Positions 34,123 through 42,129 of a DNA stretch of 64,000 nucleotides are shown piece after piece (position 1 is the stretch's first letter; every line of letters starts with the position of its first letter). The translations under genes and the position numbers were made by a program. The DNA comes from Brachybacterium ginsengisoli (GTDB lineage: Bacteria > Actinomycetota > Actinomycetes > Actinomycetales > Dermabacteraceae), in assembly GCF_002407065.1 (NCBI RefSeq), contig NZ_CP023564.1:2790001-2854000 (forward strand), read 5' to 3'. Under the pieces are notes generated by a model. That model did no database searches. It saw only the letters and a list, made by a program, of their open reading frames with translations, and was not told the origin of the DNA.

Positions 34123-34149
34123 GCCCGTGCAGACATCGTCCGCACGGGC
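34123..34149. terminator. Terminator after the small gene
   Basis: An 8-bp stem GCCCGTGC/GCACGGGC with an 11-base loop, about 30 bases after the stop at 34092 and 20 bases from the convergent phosphoesterase stop, so possibly bidirectional. Confidence 0.55.
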
Positions 34150-34169
34150 CCTCGCATGTCCGGGGGCGG

Positions 34170-35024
34170 TCAGCGCCCGGCGGCCGCGACGATCTGCGCG
34201 ACCTGCTCCGGGCTGAAACGGTAGACCGGCACCTCCGCGTCCCCGAGGGTGTCGCCGGCGCTCGGGTGCACAGCGGTGATGATCCGGGGCGCCCCCTCCC
34301 CCAGCTCGACGACGCTCGCCCCGGACAGCGCCAGGGACTGCTCGAACGCCCCGGGGGCGAGAGGGTCGACCACGTTGGTGATGCCCGGCGCGACGTGCAC
34401 GGGGATGCCGCCGATCGCGCCGTGCATCTCGTGGTGGTAGTGGCCCGCGAGGACGATCCGCACGTCCGATCCCGCGAGGACGGCGGCGAGCTCGTCGAGC
34501 CCGTCGAGGTCGAGCCCGCGCAGCAGCTCGGTGGCGCCGACGAGCGGCGGGTGGTGGATCGCGAGCACGGTGCCCTCGGCCGCGGGCCGGGAGAGGACCT
34601 CGCGCAGCCAGTCGAGCTGCTCCGCCTCGAGATGACCGTAGCCTGCGCCGGGCACGCTGGAGTCCAGCACCACCACGCGGCCGCCGCCGGCCAGGTCCAC
34701 CACACGGTCCTGGCGTTCTGCGAGGCGCTGGCCGGGAACGATGCTCTGCCCGTAGACGGCGGAGACGTCGTGGTTGCCCATCACCACGACCAGCGGCGCC
34801 CCGAGCGAGGCGGCGAAGGGATCCAGGATCTCGTGGAGCAGGCGGTAGCTGGCGTCGGAGCCGTCCTCGGAGGCGTCGCCGGTGTGGACCACGACGTCGA
34901 TGTCGGCCAGTCCCTCGAGGCGCGCCAGCAGACCCCGCAGGGCGGCGGCGGTGTCGATGCGGTCGTAGTGGCGGGCGTCCGGGTCGCCGTACAGGTGGGT
35001 GTCGGTCAGGTGGAGGATGCGCAT
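34170..35024 (-). CDS. Metallophosphoesterase, CpdA-like (cyclic-nucleotide phosphodiesterase type)
   Basis: A 284-residue calcineurin-type phosphoesterase. The metal ligands appear in order: LTDTH (residues 6-10), HTGDASEDG (near 47), MGNHD (near 82), AIHHPP (near 150) and LAGHYHH (near 190). The short insert and overall length fit the CpdA/Rv0805 class that hydrolyses cyclic nucleotides, but the class is promiscuous and the substrate is inference. TACGGT lies six bases before the ATG. Single gene. Confidence 0.85.
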   Translation of the reverse strand: MRILHLTDTHLYGDPDARHYDRIDTAAALRGLLARLEGLADIDVVVHTGDASEDGSDASYRLLHEILDPFAASLGAPLVVVMGNHDVSAVYGQSIVPGQRLAERQDRVVDLAGGGRVVVLDSSVPGAGYGHLEAEQLDWLREVLSRPAAEGTVLAIHHPPLVGATELLRGLDLDGLDELAAVLAGSDVRIVLAGHYHHEMHGAIGGIPVHVAPGITNVVDPLAPGAFEQSLALSGASVVELGEGAPRIITAVHPSAGDTLGDAEVPVYRFSPEQVAQIVAAAGR

Positions 35025-35030
35025 GGGTTC

Positions 35031-35036
35031 ACCGTA
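35031..35036 (-). promoter_or_regulatory. Putative -10 box, leaderless phosphoesterase
   Basis: Minus-strand TACGGT, six bases (GAACCC), then the ATG at 35024. Confidence 0.5.
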
Positions 35037-35077
35037 GTCAGCGCAGATGGCCGGGAGGTGTCCTCACCGGTCCGACC

Positions 35078-35611
35078 TCAGCCGAGCGCGCCCACCCATT
35101 CGCTCCCGCCGTCCTCGAACACCTGGTGCTTCCAGATCGGCACGCGCTGCTTGACGGTGTCCACGAGGTCGTCGCAGGCGGCGAAGGCCAGCTTGCGGTG
35201 CGGTGCGGAGACCGCGCACACCAGCGCCGAGTCCCCGATGGTCAGCGCCCCGTGGCGGTGGGCGACCGCGATCAGCGCATCCGGGTAGCGCTCGGCGATC
35301 TCGCGCGCCACCTCGGCGATGGCCTCGGGGGCGGAGGGGTGAGCGGAGTACTCCAGGTGCTGCACGCCGCGGCCGCCGTCGTGGTCGCGCACCACGCCGT
35401 CGAAGGTGACCACCGCACCGCAGCGGGGGTCGGTCACCGCGGCGATCGCCCGCTCCAGGGACAGCGGCTGCTCGCTGATCTCGGCGAGGCGGGTGCGTTC
35501 AGCCGCCGCGCCCATCGCGGGATCGTCGGCCACGCGCAGCGCCTCGCCGTCGGCTCCGAAGGGGGTGGCGCCGCGGGTCGGGTCCCCGGCCGGGGCTCCG
35601 ATGCCGCTCAT
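35078..35611 (-). CDS. moaE: Molybdopterin synthase catalytic subunit MoaE
   Basis: The large subunit of molybdopterin synthase. With thiocarboxylated MoaD it inserts the dithiolene sulphurs into precursor Z. The 177-residue product has VVTFDGVVRDHDGG, AVAHRHGALTIGD and the catalytic-lysine region VPIWKHQVFEDG. An extension of about 40 polar residues at the N-terminus makes it longer than the usual 140-150. Its ATG overlaps the stop of the mogA/moaB-type gene (ATGA), and it is last in the minus-strand moe/moa operon. Confidence 0.93.
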   Translation of the reverse strand: MSGIGAPAGDPTRGATPFGADGEALRVADDPAMGAAAERTRLAEISEQPLSLERAIAAVTDPRCGAVVTFDGVVRDHDGGRGVQHLEYSAHPSAPEAIAEVAREIAERYPDALIAVAHRHGALTIGDSALVCAVSAPHRKLAFAACDDLVDTVKQRVPIWKHQVFEDGGSEWVGALG

Positions 35612-36156
35612 GCGTGGTCGCCGCCGTCGCGCTGCTCCAGGAGGTGGTCCAGGATCGGGTCGAGCACGGAGATGCCGTCCGCCACGCCGCCGCGGGATCC
35701 GGGCAGGTTGACCACGAAGGAGCGCCCGGCCATCCCGGCGAGGCCGCGGCTGAGCAGCGCCGTCGCCGTCTTCTCCGCGCCGCGGCGGCGCACCTCCTCG
35801 AGGATCCCGGGCATCTCCTGATCGATGAGGGGAGCGGTCTGCTCGGGGGTCACGTCGGTGGGGCTGATCCCGGTGCCGCCGGAGGTGATGATGATGTCGG
35901 TGCCCTCGGCGATCGCGGCGGCGAGCGCCCGGCCCACCTCGGGGCCGTCGCTGACCACCTGTCGCTCCACGGCGTCGAGGCCGCGCCCGCGCAGCCACTG
36001 CACGAGCGTGGGCCCGGTGCGGTCCTCGTAGGTGCCGTCGGCCGCGCGGGTGGAGGCGATGACCACCCTCGCGGTGCCGTGCAGGGCGGGGGCCGCGGCG
36101 GCGTCCTCGCGGGCGGAGCAGTCCGCATCGGTGCGCCGGGACGGGACCTGCTTCAT
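35608..36156 (-). CDS. Molybdopterin adenylyltransferase (MogA/MoaB family)
   Basis: Adenylates molybdopterin before molybdate insertion. The 182-residue protein has the MoCF-biosynthesis fold with ITSGGTGISPTDVTPE near 95-110 and FVVNLPGSRGG near 150, both at the substrate site. A polar 25-residue N-terminal extension precedes the fold. Whether to call it mogA or moaB cannot be decided from sequence. ATGA overlaps with moaC before it and moaE after it. Confidence 0.9.
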   Translation of the reverse strand: MKQVPSRRTDADCSAREDAAAAPALHGTARVVIASTRAADGTYEDRTGPTLVQWLRGRGLDAVERQVVSDGPEVGRALAAAIAEGTDIIITSGGTGISPTDVTPEQTAPLIDQEMPGILEEVRRRGAEKTATALLSRGLAGMAGRSFVVNLPGSRGGVADGISVLDPILDHLLEQRDGGDHA

Positions 36157-36656
36157 GACTGCTCCTCCTCGGCGGGTTCCGACGCCCGGTCGCGGCTCCA
36201 GTCGCCGCTGCGGCCGCCGGACTTCGTCAGCACCTGCACCTGCTCGATGGTGGCCAGGTGGTCGACGGCCTTGATCATGTCGTAGAGGGTCAGCGCCGCG
36301 ACGGTGGCGGCGGTCAGCGCCTCCATCTCGACGCCGGTGACGCCCTTGGTGCGCACCCGTGCGGTGATCTCCACGCGGTCCTCGCCCGGCTCGAGGTCGA
36401 TCTCCACCCCGGACAGCGGCAGCGGGTGGCACAGCGGGACCAGGTCCGGGGTGCGCTTGGCCCCCATGATCCCCGCGATCCGGGCGGTGGCCAGGGCCTC
36501 GCCCTTGGGCAGGTCGCCGCTGGCGATGCGGGCGACGACGTCGGGCCGGGTGCGCAGCACGGCACGGGCGCTCGCCTCCCGGGAGGTGACGGCCTTGTCC
36601 GTCACGTCGACCATGTGGGCGGAGCCGTCGGCCCGCACGTGCGAGAGGTCGTTCAT
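36153..36656 (-). CDS. moaC: Cyclic pyranopterin monophosphate synthase MoaC
   Basis: Forms cyclic pyranopterin monophosphate from the MoaA product. The 167-residue protein starts SHVRADGSAHMVDVTDK and contains IAGIMGAKRTPDLVPLCHPLPL, GVTGVEMEALTAA and TLYDMIKAVD, all core MoaC motifs. Its C-terminal tail is acidic. The ATG overlaps the moeA stop as ATGA. Confidence 0.95.
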   Translation of the reverse strand: MNDLSHVRADGSAHMVDVTDKAVTSREASARAVLRTRPDVVARIASGDLPKGEALATARIAGIMGAKRTPDLVPLCHPLPLSGVEIDLEPGEDRVEITARVRTKGVTGVEMEALTAATVAALTLYDMIKAVDHLATIEQVQVLTKSGGRSGDWSRDRASEPAEEEQS

Positions 36657-37906
36657 GACTCTCCTCCGGGGATCAGCAGGGTCTCGAGGGTGTCGCCGTC
36701 GTGCACCGCGGAGGTCCCGCGGGGCACGAGCACCAGGGCGTCGGCGGCGGCGTATCCGCCGAGCAGGTGCGAGGACGCCCCGCCCACCAGCCGCACCCGG
36801 CCCGAGGGGAGCACGCGGGCCCGACGGTACTGGTCCAGCGCCGGTGGCGAGGACTCCTCCGCCTCGAGCTGGATCGGCAGGTGCAGCCGCCTGCGCGCCG
36901 GGGCGCCGAGGGCTGGCCGGGCGATCAGCTCGCAGCTGAGCAGGGCGGAGACAGGGTTGCCGGGGAAGGCGAGCCAGGGGACGCGGCGTCCGTCGACCTC
37001 GAGGGTGCCGATGCCCTGCGGTCCGCCGGGCTGCATCGCGATCGTGGGGAAGGCGAGGAGAACACCGTCGCGCTCGGCCGCGTGGCGGACCACCTCGACG
37101 GCCCCCATGCTCACGCCGCCGCTGGTGACGACGAGGTCCGCGTCGTGGGCGCGTATCTGCTCGCGCAGGTGGTCGAGCAGGGCGGCGGCGTCGTCCGGGA
37201 CCGCGCCGGTGCGGACCACCTCGGCGCCGGCCTCGGTGAGCGCGGCGGCGAGGCCGGGCCCGTTGGCGTCGAACAGCGCCCCCGGGTCGGGGAGGTCCGC
37301 GTCGGCGCGGCGCACCTCGGACCCGGTGGACAGCACGATGGCGCGCACCGGTGCCTGCACCTCCACGTCGAGGATCCCGCAGGCGGCGAGGTGCGCGATC
37401 CGCGCCGGGGTGAGGAGACGGCCCTCGCGCAGCACGGCGTCCCCGCGGTGCGTGTCCGATCCGCGGGTCCGCACGAAACGGCCGCGCGCGACGGAGGTCG
37501 GGGCGAGCGTCACCCGGCTTCCGAGGTCGGGGGTGAACCTGCCCGGTCCGCTCTCCTCGACGGGGACCACCAGGTCCGCACCGGCCGGGATCGGGGCGCC
37601 GGTCATGATGGGGCGGGCGGTGCCGGGCTCGAGGGTGCCCGGGGCATCGCCGGCGGCGATCATCGGCCCGAGCGGCAGGCTGACCTCCTGGTCGGCGCCC
37701 GCCAGATCGGCGGCGGCGAGCGCATAGCCGTCCATCTGCGAGTTGTCGTGGCCGGGGACGTCCACGCGCGATCGCTGCTCGGCGATCGCCACCCGGCCCG
37801 CCGCCCTCCCGTCGAGCGGCAGCACCTCGGTGCCGCGCACGGCCGCCAGCAGGGCGACCGCATCGGCCACGTGATCGGCAAGGGGGATCCGTGGGGCTCC
37901 GGACAT
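36653..37906 (-). CDS. moeA: Molybdopterin molybdenumtransferase MoeA
   Basis: Inserts molybdate into adenylated molybdopterin. The 417-residue protein has the canonical active-site loops NSQMDGYA, PIMTGAPIPAGADLVVPVE, VTSGGVSMG and WLAFPGNPVSALL. It is the first gene of the minus-strand operon moeA-moaC-mogA/moaB-moaE. The ATG at 37906 follows CAGGAA. It is divergent from moaA across 204 bases. A second, altered MoeA is encoded at 47715-48971; this copy looks like the functional one. Confidence 0.93.
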   Translation of the reverse strand: MSGAPRIPLADHVADAVALLAAVRGTEVLPLDGRAAGRVAIAEQRSRVDVPGHDNSQMDGYALAAADLAGADQEVSLPLGPMIAAGDAPGTLEPGTARPIMTGAPIPAGADLVVPVEESGPGRFTPDLGSRVTLAPTSVARGRFVRTRGSDTHRGDAVLREGRLLTPARIAHLAACGILDVEVQAPVRAIVLSTGSEVRRADADLPDPGALFDANGPGLAAALTEAGAEVVRTGAVPDDAAALLDHLREQIRAHDADLVVTSGGVSMGAVEVVRHAAERDGVLLAFPTIAMQPGGPQGIGTLEVDGRRVPWLAFPGNPVSALLSCELIARPALGAPARRRLHLPIQLEAEESSPPALDQYRRARVLPSGRVRLVGGASSHLLGGYAAADALVLVPRGTSAVHDGDTLETLLIPGGES

Positions 37907-38110
37907 CGCGCGCTGGTTCCTGTCGACGGGGAGGTCTGTGCAATGCGCCGGACATCGAGCCGCCGGCACCCTCCCAGTATGGCGCTCCCGCTCGTGACCG
38001 ACCACGTCCGACGGTCCCGGTGACCGGCCGCCCCGCACCACCGGACCGTCGGCCCCTATCCTGGAGTCATCTCCCGGCCCGGCCGGGCCGCAGCGGAAGG
38101 AGGGAAGCAG

Positions 38111-39211
38111 ATGACGTCCCGCCGCATCTCCCTGGGGATGCCCACGCCCCGCAGGACGGACGACACCGCCGCGGCGCTCCCCGACGTCTCCGACCGCCCC
38201 GCGACGCCCGCGCTCGCCGACCGCTTCGGACGGGAGGCGACGGATCTGCGCCTCTCCCTCACCGACTTCTGCAACCTGCGCTGCACCTACTGCATGCCCG
38301 CCTCGGGGATGGTCTTCCTGCCCAAGGACCAGCTACTGAGCGCGGAGGAGGTGGTGCGACTGGTGCGCATCGGCGTCGAGCACCTGGGCATCGAACAGGT
38401 GCGCTTCACCGGCGGGGAGCCGCTGACCCGCCCCGACCTCGAGCAGATCATCGCCGGGGTCGCCGCGCTCGAGCAGCGGCCGGACATCTCGCTGACGACG
38501 AATGCGATCGGCCTCGACCATCGGGCCGCCCGGCTGCGGGAGGCGGGCCTGGACCGGATCAACGTCTCGCTGGACTCGGTGGTCTCGGAGACCTTCGAGC
38601 GTCTCACCCGGCGTCCCCTGCTGCATCGGGTGCTGGCCGGGATCGACGGCGCCCGCGCGGCGGGGCTGTCGCCGATCAAGATCAACGCCGTGCTGCTGCC
38701 CGGGGTCAACGACCACGAGCTGCCGGACCTCCTGGACTGGTGCCTGGACCGGGACCTGCAGCTGCGGGTCATCGAGCAGATGCCGTTGGATGCGGACCAT
38801 ATCTGGGAGCGCGACACGATGGTCACTGCCGGGGACGTCCAGGGGATGCTCGCGGAGCGCTTCCTCCTCGCCCCGGTCTCCGAGGCCCGCGACGGCGCCC
38901 CCGCCGAGCTCTTCGAGGTCGCCGACCGTGCCACCGGGCGTCCCCGGGGCCGGGTGGGGATCATCGCCTCGGTGACCCGTCCCTTCTGCGCCGACTGCCG
39001 CCGCACCCGGCTGACGGCCGAGGGCCGGGTGCGCACCTGCCTGTTCTCGCGCGAGGAGACCGATCTGCGGGCGGCGCTGCGCTCCGGGGCCGACGACGAG
39101 CACATCGCGCAGATCTGGCGGGCCGCCCAGTGGGGCAAGAAGGCCGGCCACGGCATGGACCGCGCGGACTTCGTGCAGCCGGAGCGCCCGATGAGCGCCA
39201 TCGGCGGATGA
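38111..39211 (+). CDS. moaA: GTP 3',8-cyclase MoaA (radical SAM)
   Basis: First step of molybdenum-cofactor synthesis: converts GTP to 3',8-cyclo-GTP. The 366-residue protein has the radical-SAM cluster cysteines in CNLRCTYC (54, 58, 61), the SAM-binding FTGGEPL, and the second cluster in FCADCRRTRLTAEGRVRTC. It ends in Gly-Gly, as MoaA needs for activity. An AGGAGGGA ribosome-binding site precedes the ATG. A TATCCT 50 bases upstream is a possible -10. moaD overlaps or follows directly. Confidence 0.97.
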   Translation: MTSRRISLGMPTPRRTDDTAAALPDVSDRPATPALADRFGREATDLRLSLTDFCNLRCTYCMPASGMVFLPKDQLLSAEEVVRLVRIGVEHLGIEQVRFTGGEPLTRPDLEQIIAGVAALEQRPDISLTTNAIGLDHRAARLREAGLDRINVSLDSVVSETFERLTRRPLLHRVLAGIDGARAAGLSPIKINAVLLPGVNDHELPDLLDWCLDRDLQLRVIEQMPLDADHIWERDTMVTAGDVQGMLAERFLLAPVSEARDGAPAELFEVADRATGRPRGRVGIIASVTRPFCADCRRTRLTAEGRVRTCLFSREETDLRAALRSGADDEHIAQIWRAAQWGKKAGHGMDRADFVQPERPMSAIGG

Positions 39212-39222
39212 GGGAGGACGAG

Positions 39223-39486
39223 ATGACCAGCACCGACAGCGCGCCGCTGATCGCGGTGCGCCTGTTCGCGGCGGCCGCCGCCGAGCTCGGCGCCGACTCC
39301 GCCGAGGTCCGCGCCCGGAGCCTCGGTGAGCTGACCGCCCAGCTGCGGCAGGGAGCGTCAGAGCGGGCGGAGCAGGTCATCGGCCGCTCGAGCTTCCTGG
39401 TCAACGCGGTGGCCTGCACGGACCCGCAGCAGCTCCTCGCCGAGGGCGACCGGGTGGACGTCCTGCCGCCCTTCGCCGGCGGCTGA
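39223..39486 (+). CDS. moaD: Molybdopterin synthase sulphur carrier MoaD
   Basis: An 87-residue ubiquitin-like protein ending PPFAGG. The C-terminal Gly-Gly is adenylated by MoeB and thiocarboxylated, then donates sulphur to MoaE. The beta-grasp pattern is visible (IAVRLFAAAAAELG; FLVNAVACTD; LLAEGDRVDVLPP). GGGAGG five bases upstream supports the ATG at 39223. An in-frame ATG at 39208 overlapping the moaA stop would add five residues. Confidence 0.9.
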   Translation: MTSTDSAPLIAVRLFAAAAAELGADSAEVRARSLGELTAQLRQGASERAEQVIGRSSFLVNAVACTDPQQLLAEGDRVDVLPPFAGG

Positions 39487-39501
39487 GCCCGGCCCGCCCG
39501 C

Positions 39502-40812
39502 TCAACCCGGGCGCACCACCGTGATCCCCGGGCCACCGGCGCGGACGGCGTCGAAGCCGCCGCGCAGCGAGAGCACCCGGATCCCCCGCGCCGCGAGGGC
39601 GCTCTGCGCGATCGCCGAGCGCGATCCGGCGGCGCAGTAGAGCACCGCGCCCTCCAGCTCGTCCCGCACGGCCGACGGAACGCGCCCGTCGGCCGGTTCA
39701 CCCTCCCCCACCTGAGCGAGCAGCTCCGCCATCGGCACGTGCTCGGCGCCACGGATCATGCCTCCGCTCAGCTCATGCGACTCGCGGAGATCGATCAGCC
39801 GCGCTCCGGCTGCGAGCAGCTCGGGCAGCTCGACGGGGGCCACCTCATCGAGAGCAGGGCCGGTCGGGCCCGGCAGACCGCAGGTGGCCGCGACGTCCTC
39901 GATCATCGTCACGGGCAGCCGCCGCGGATCGCGGGCCAGCGGCAGCTCGTCCCAGCGCGCGCGCAGCGCGTCATACAGGGCCAGGCGTCCGAACAGCGCG
40001 TCCCCCATCCCGGCGAGCACCTTCACCGCCTCCATCGCCATGGCCGAGCCGATCACCCCGCACAGCATCCCGAGCACCCCGGCCTCGGAGCAGCTGGGCA
40101 CCTCGCCGGGCCGGGGTGGCACCGGGTGCAGATCGCGATAGGTCACGCCACGGCCGCTCGCGCCCCAGAACACGCTGAGCTGACCGGAGAAGGCGAGGAT
40201 CGAGCCCCAGACCAGAGGAAGGTCGAGCAGCTCGCACGCGTCGGAGACCAGGTAACGGGTGGGGAAGTTGTCGCTGCCGTCCAGCACGAGGTCGTGGCCG
40301 GCCAGCAGCTCGCGCGCGGAGTCGGCGGTGGCGGCGGCGACCACGGCGCGCACCTCGACCTCCGGGTTCAGGGATCGGAGCCTCTCGGCCGCCGCCTCCG
40401 ACTTCGGGCGACCCACGTCCTCCGCAGTGAACAGCAGCTGGCGGTGGAGGTTGGTGGGATCGACCGTGTCGGGGTCGATCACGGTGATCACCCCGACGCC
40501 GGCGGCCGCGAGGTAGCTGAGCACCGGGGCGCCGAGACCGCCCGCCCCGATCACCGCGACCCGGGACGCCGCGAGCCGCCGCTGCCCCTCCTCCCCCAGC
40601 TCGGGCAGGCGCACCTGTCGCGTGTAGCGCTCACCGCCTCCCTCGCCGGGTCCCGCGGGACGGACCGCACGGTCGCCGATGTCGGGCAGGGGCGCGGGCT
40701 CCGCCCGCGCCCCGTCGGCCGCCCCGTCGGACGGTCGATGCGACACCTGTCCGGCACCAGCGCCTGCGCCGGCATGCACAGGCGCTCCGAAAACTCCATC
40801 CGCTTCCACCAT
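39502..40812 (-). CDS. MoeB-type molybdopterin-synthase adenylyltransferase fused to rhodanese
   Basis: A 436-residue E1-like protein that adenylates the MoaD C-terminus and, through its rhodanese domain, can supply sulphur (MoeZ/MoeBR layout). The ThiF domain has VIGAGGLGAPVLSYLAAAG, IDPDTVDPTNLHRQLLF, DGSDNFPTRY and the SCSEAGVLG catalytic-cysteine segment. The rhodanese domain ends with the active-site loop LYCAAGSRS near residue 390. The two CxxC pairs that bind zinc in E. coli MoeB are missing. The first 65 residues are a Gly/Ala/Pro-rich extension. The gene converges on moaD. Confidence 0.9.
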   Translation of the reverse strand: MVEADGVFGAPVHAGAGAGAGQVSHRPSDGAADGARAEPAPLPDIGDRAVRPAGPGEGGGERYTRQVRLPELGEEGQRRLAASRVAVIGAGGLGAPVLSYLAAAGVGVITVIDPDTVDPTNLHRQLLFTAEDVGRPKSEAAAERLRSLNPEVEVRAVVAAATADSARELLAGHDLVLDGSDNFPTRYLVSDACELLDLPLVWGSILAFSGQLSVFWGASGRGVTYRDLHPVPPRPGEVPSCSEAGVLGMLCGVIGSAMAMEAVKVLAGMGDALFGRLALYDALRARWDELPLARDPRRLPVTMIEDVAATCGLPGPTGPALDEVAPVELPELLAAGARLIDLRESHELSGGMIRGAEHVPMAELLAQVGEGEPADGRVPSAVRDELEGAVLYCAAGSRSAIAQSALAARGIRVLSLRGGFDAVRAGGPGITVVRPG

Positions 40813-40861
40813 GTGATGTAGTCTCCCTCACGTTTCTGCGTGGCACCGGTGCATAACGATT

Positions 40862-40877
40862 AGGACATGGAGGTCCT
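40862..40877. promoter_or_regulatory. Small inverted repeat in the ABC operon leader
   Basis: AGGAC, six bases, GTCCT lies about 220 bases before the first permease gene, next to a TAACGAT-like sequence. The whole 281-base region between the MoeB gene and the importer must hold divergent promoters; I cannot place their boxes with confidence. Confidence 0.3.
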
Positions 40878-41093
40878 TCGGGCGCACGACCTCGCTGTGA
40901 CCTGATCTACAGTGCAGAAACCTACTCAGCGGTCGCGCAGTGCTGCGGACCGAGCATCGATGAAGTGAGGACCATCCGTGACGCAGTTCTGTCGCTCCGG
41001 CGTGCGCCGAGATCGAGGAGTGATCCACTCCCGGCGCACCATGACACGGTCCGCTGCCCCCTGCGCGCAGAGCGCCGGGGCGGGGGACGGCCG

Positions 41094-42125
41094 ATGATCC
41101 TCTATGTCCTGCGGCGCTTCGTCAACTATCTGATCCTCACCTGTGTCGCCACCACGTTCTCCTACGTCGCGGCGAGCATGTTCCTGAACCCCGCCAAGAA
41201 GTACCAGGGGCAGAACCCGCCGATCCCCGAGGAGTCGATCGCGAACCTGATGCGCGGGTACGGCGTGTACCGGGGCGACCCGGTCGCGCTGCGCACCTGG
41301 CACTGGATCCAGAACATCATCACGGCCCCCTTCCAGGAGAAGCTCGGCATGAGCCTCTCGAACAAGTGGGTCATCACCGAGATGCTCGGCAACCCGGATT
41401 TCCTGCTGAAGTTCTGGCGGATCGAGTGGCTGGGCCGTGCGGGCATCAGCCTCCGGCTGCTGCTGATCGGCGCCCTCCTCGGAGCGGTCCTCGGCGTGGC
41501 CCTCGGCGTCTGGGGCGCCGTGCGCCAGTACAAGGCCTCGGACCAGATCATCTCCTACGCCTCGTTCATCCTCATCTCGACCCCCACCTTCGTGGGCGGC
41601 CTGCTGCTGATGATCGTGGCGACCCACATCAACCGGCTGCTGGGCGTCCAGGTGATCCGCTTCTCCGGGGCGTACACACCGGGCTACGAGGGAGCCGCGG
41701 CGATCTGGGATCTGGGCATCCACCTGCTGCTGCCCACGATCGCGCTCATGCTCTTCGGCGCCGCGGGCTACTCGCGCTACCAGCGCGCGGTGATGCTGGA
41801 CGTGCTCGGCTCGGACTTCATCCGCACCGCCCGCGCCAAGGGCGCCACCCGCAACCACGCGCTGATCAAGCACGGCGTGCGCGTCGCCCTGATCCCGATG
41901 TCCACCTACTTCGCCTACCAGTTCGGCACGCTGATCGCGGGCTCGACGTTCCTCGAGATCATCTTCTCCTGGTCCGGCATGGGGCAGTTCGGCATCCAGG
42001 CGATCCAGCAGTCCGACATCAATTCCATGGCGGGCGTCGTGTGCTTCACCTCCGTGCTGGTCCTGTTCAGCTCGACCCTCTCGGAGATCCTCTACGCCGC
42101 CCTCGACCCGCGCGTGAGGATGTGA
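41094..42125 (+). CDS. ABC transporter permease, peptide/nickel (DppB/OppB) type
   Basis: A 343-residue inner-membrane permease. It opens MILYVLRRFVNYLILTCVATTFSYVAAS, the usual DppB first helix, and has five to six helices. The EAA-type loop FIRTARAKGATRNHALIKHGVR contacts the ATPase. The periplasmic region after helix 1 is longer than usual (about 80 residues). The ATG at 41094 follows GGGGGA; an in-frame start 43 codons earlier would add an Arg-rich segment and is rejected. First gene of a four-gene importer operon. Confidence 0.92.
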   Translation: MILYVLRRFVNYLILTCVATTFSYVAASMFLNPAKKYQGQNPPIPEESIANLMRGYGVYRGDPVALRTWHWIQNIITAPFQEKLGMSLSNKWVITEMLGNPDFLLKFWRIEWLGRAGISLRLLLIGALLGAVLGVALGVWGAVRQYKASDQIISYASFILISTPTFVGGLLLMIVATHINRLLGVQVIRFSGAYTPGYEGAAAIWDLGIHLLLPTIALMLFGAAGYSRYQRAVMLDVLGSDFIRTARAKGATRNHALIKHGVRVALIPMSTYFAYQFGTLIAGSTFLEIIFSWSGMGQFGIQAIQQSDINSMAGVVCFTSVLVLFSSTLSEILYAALDPRVRM

Positions 42126-42129
42126 CCTG

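Noticed and set aside
40965-41093. 43-codon N-terminal extension of the first permease
   Set aside because: Arg-rich and with no hydrophobic pattern; MILYVLRR at 41094 with GGGGGA upstream is the normal start.
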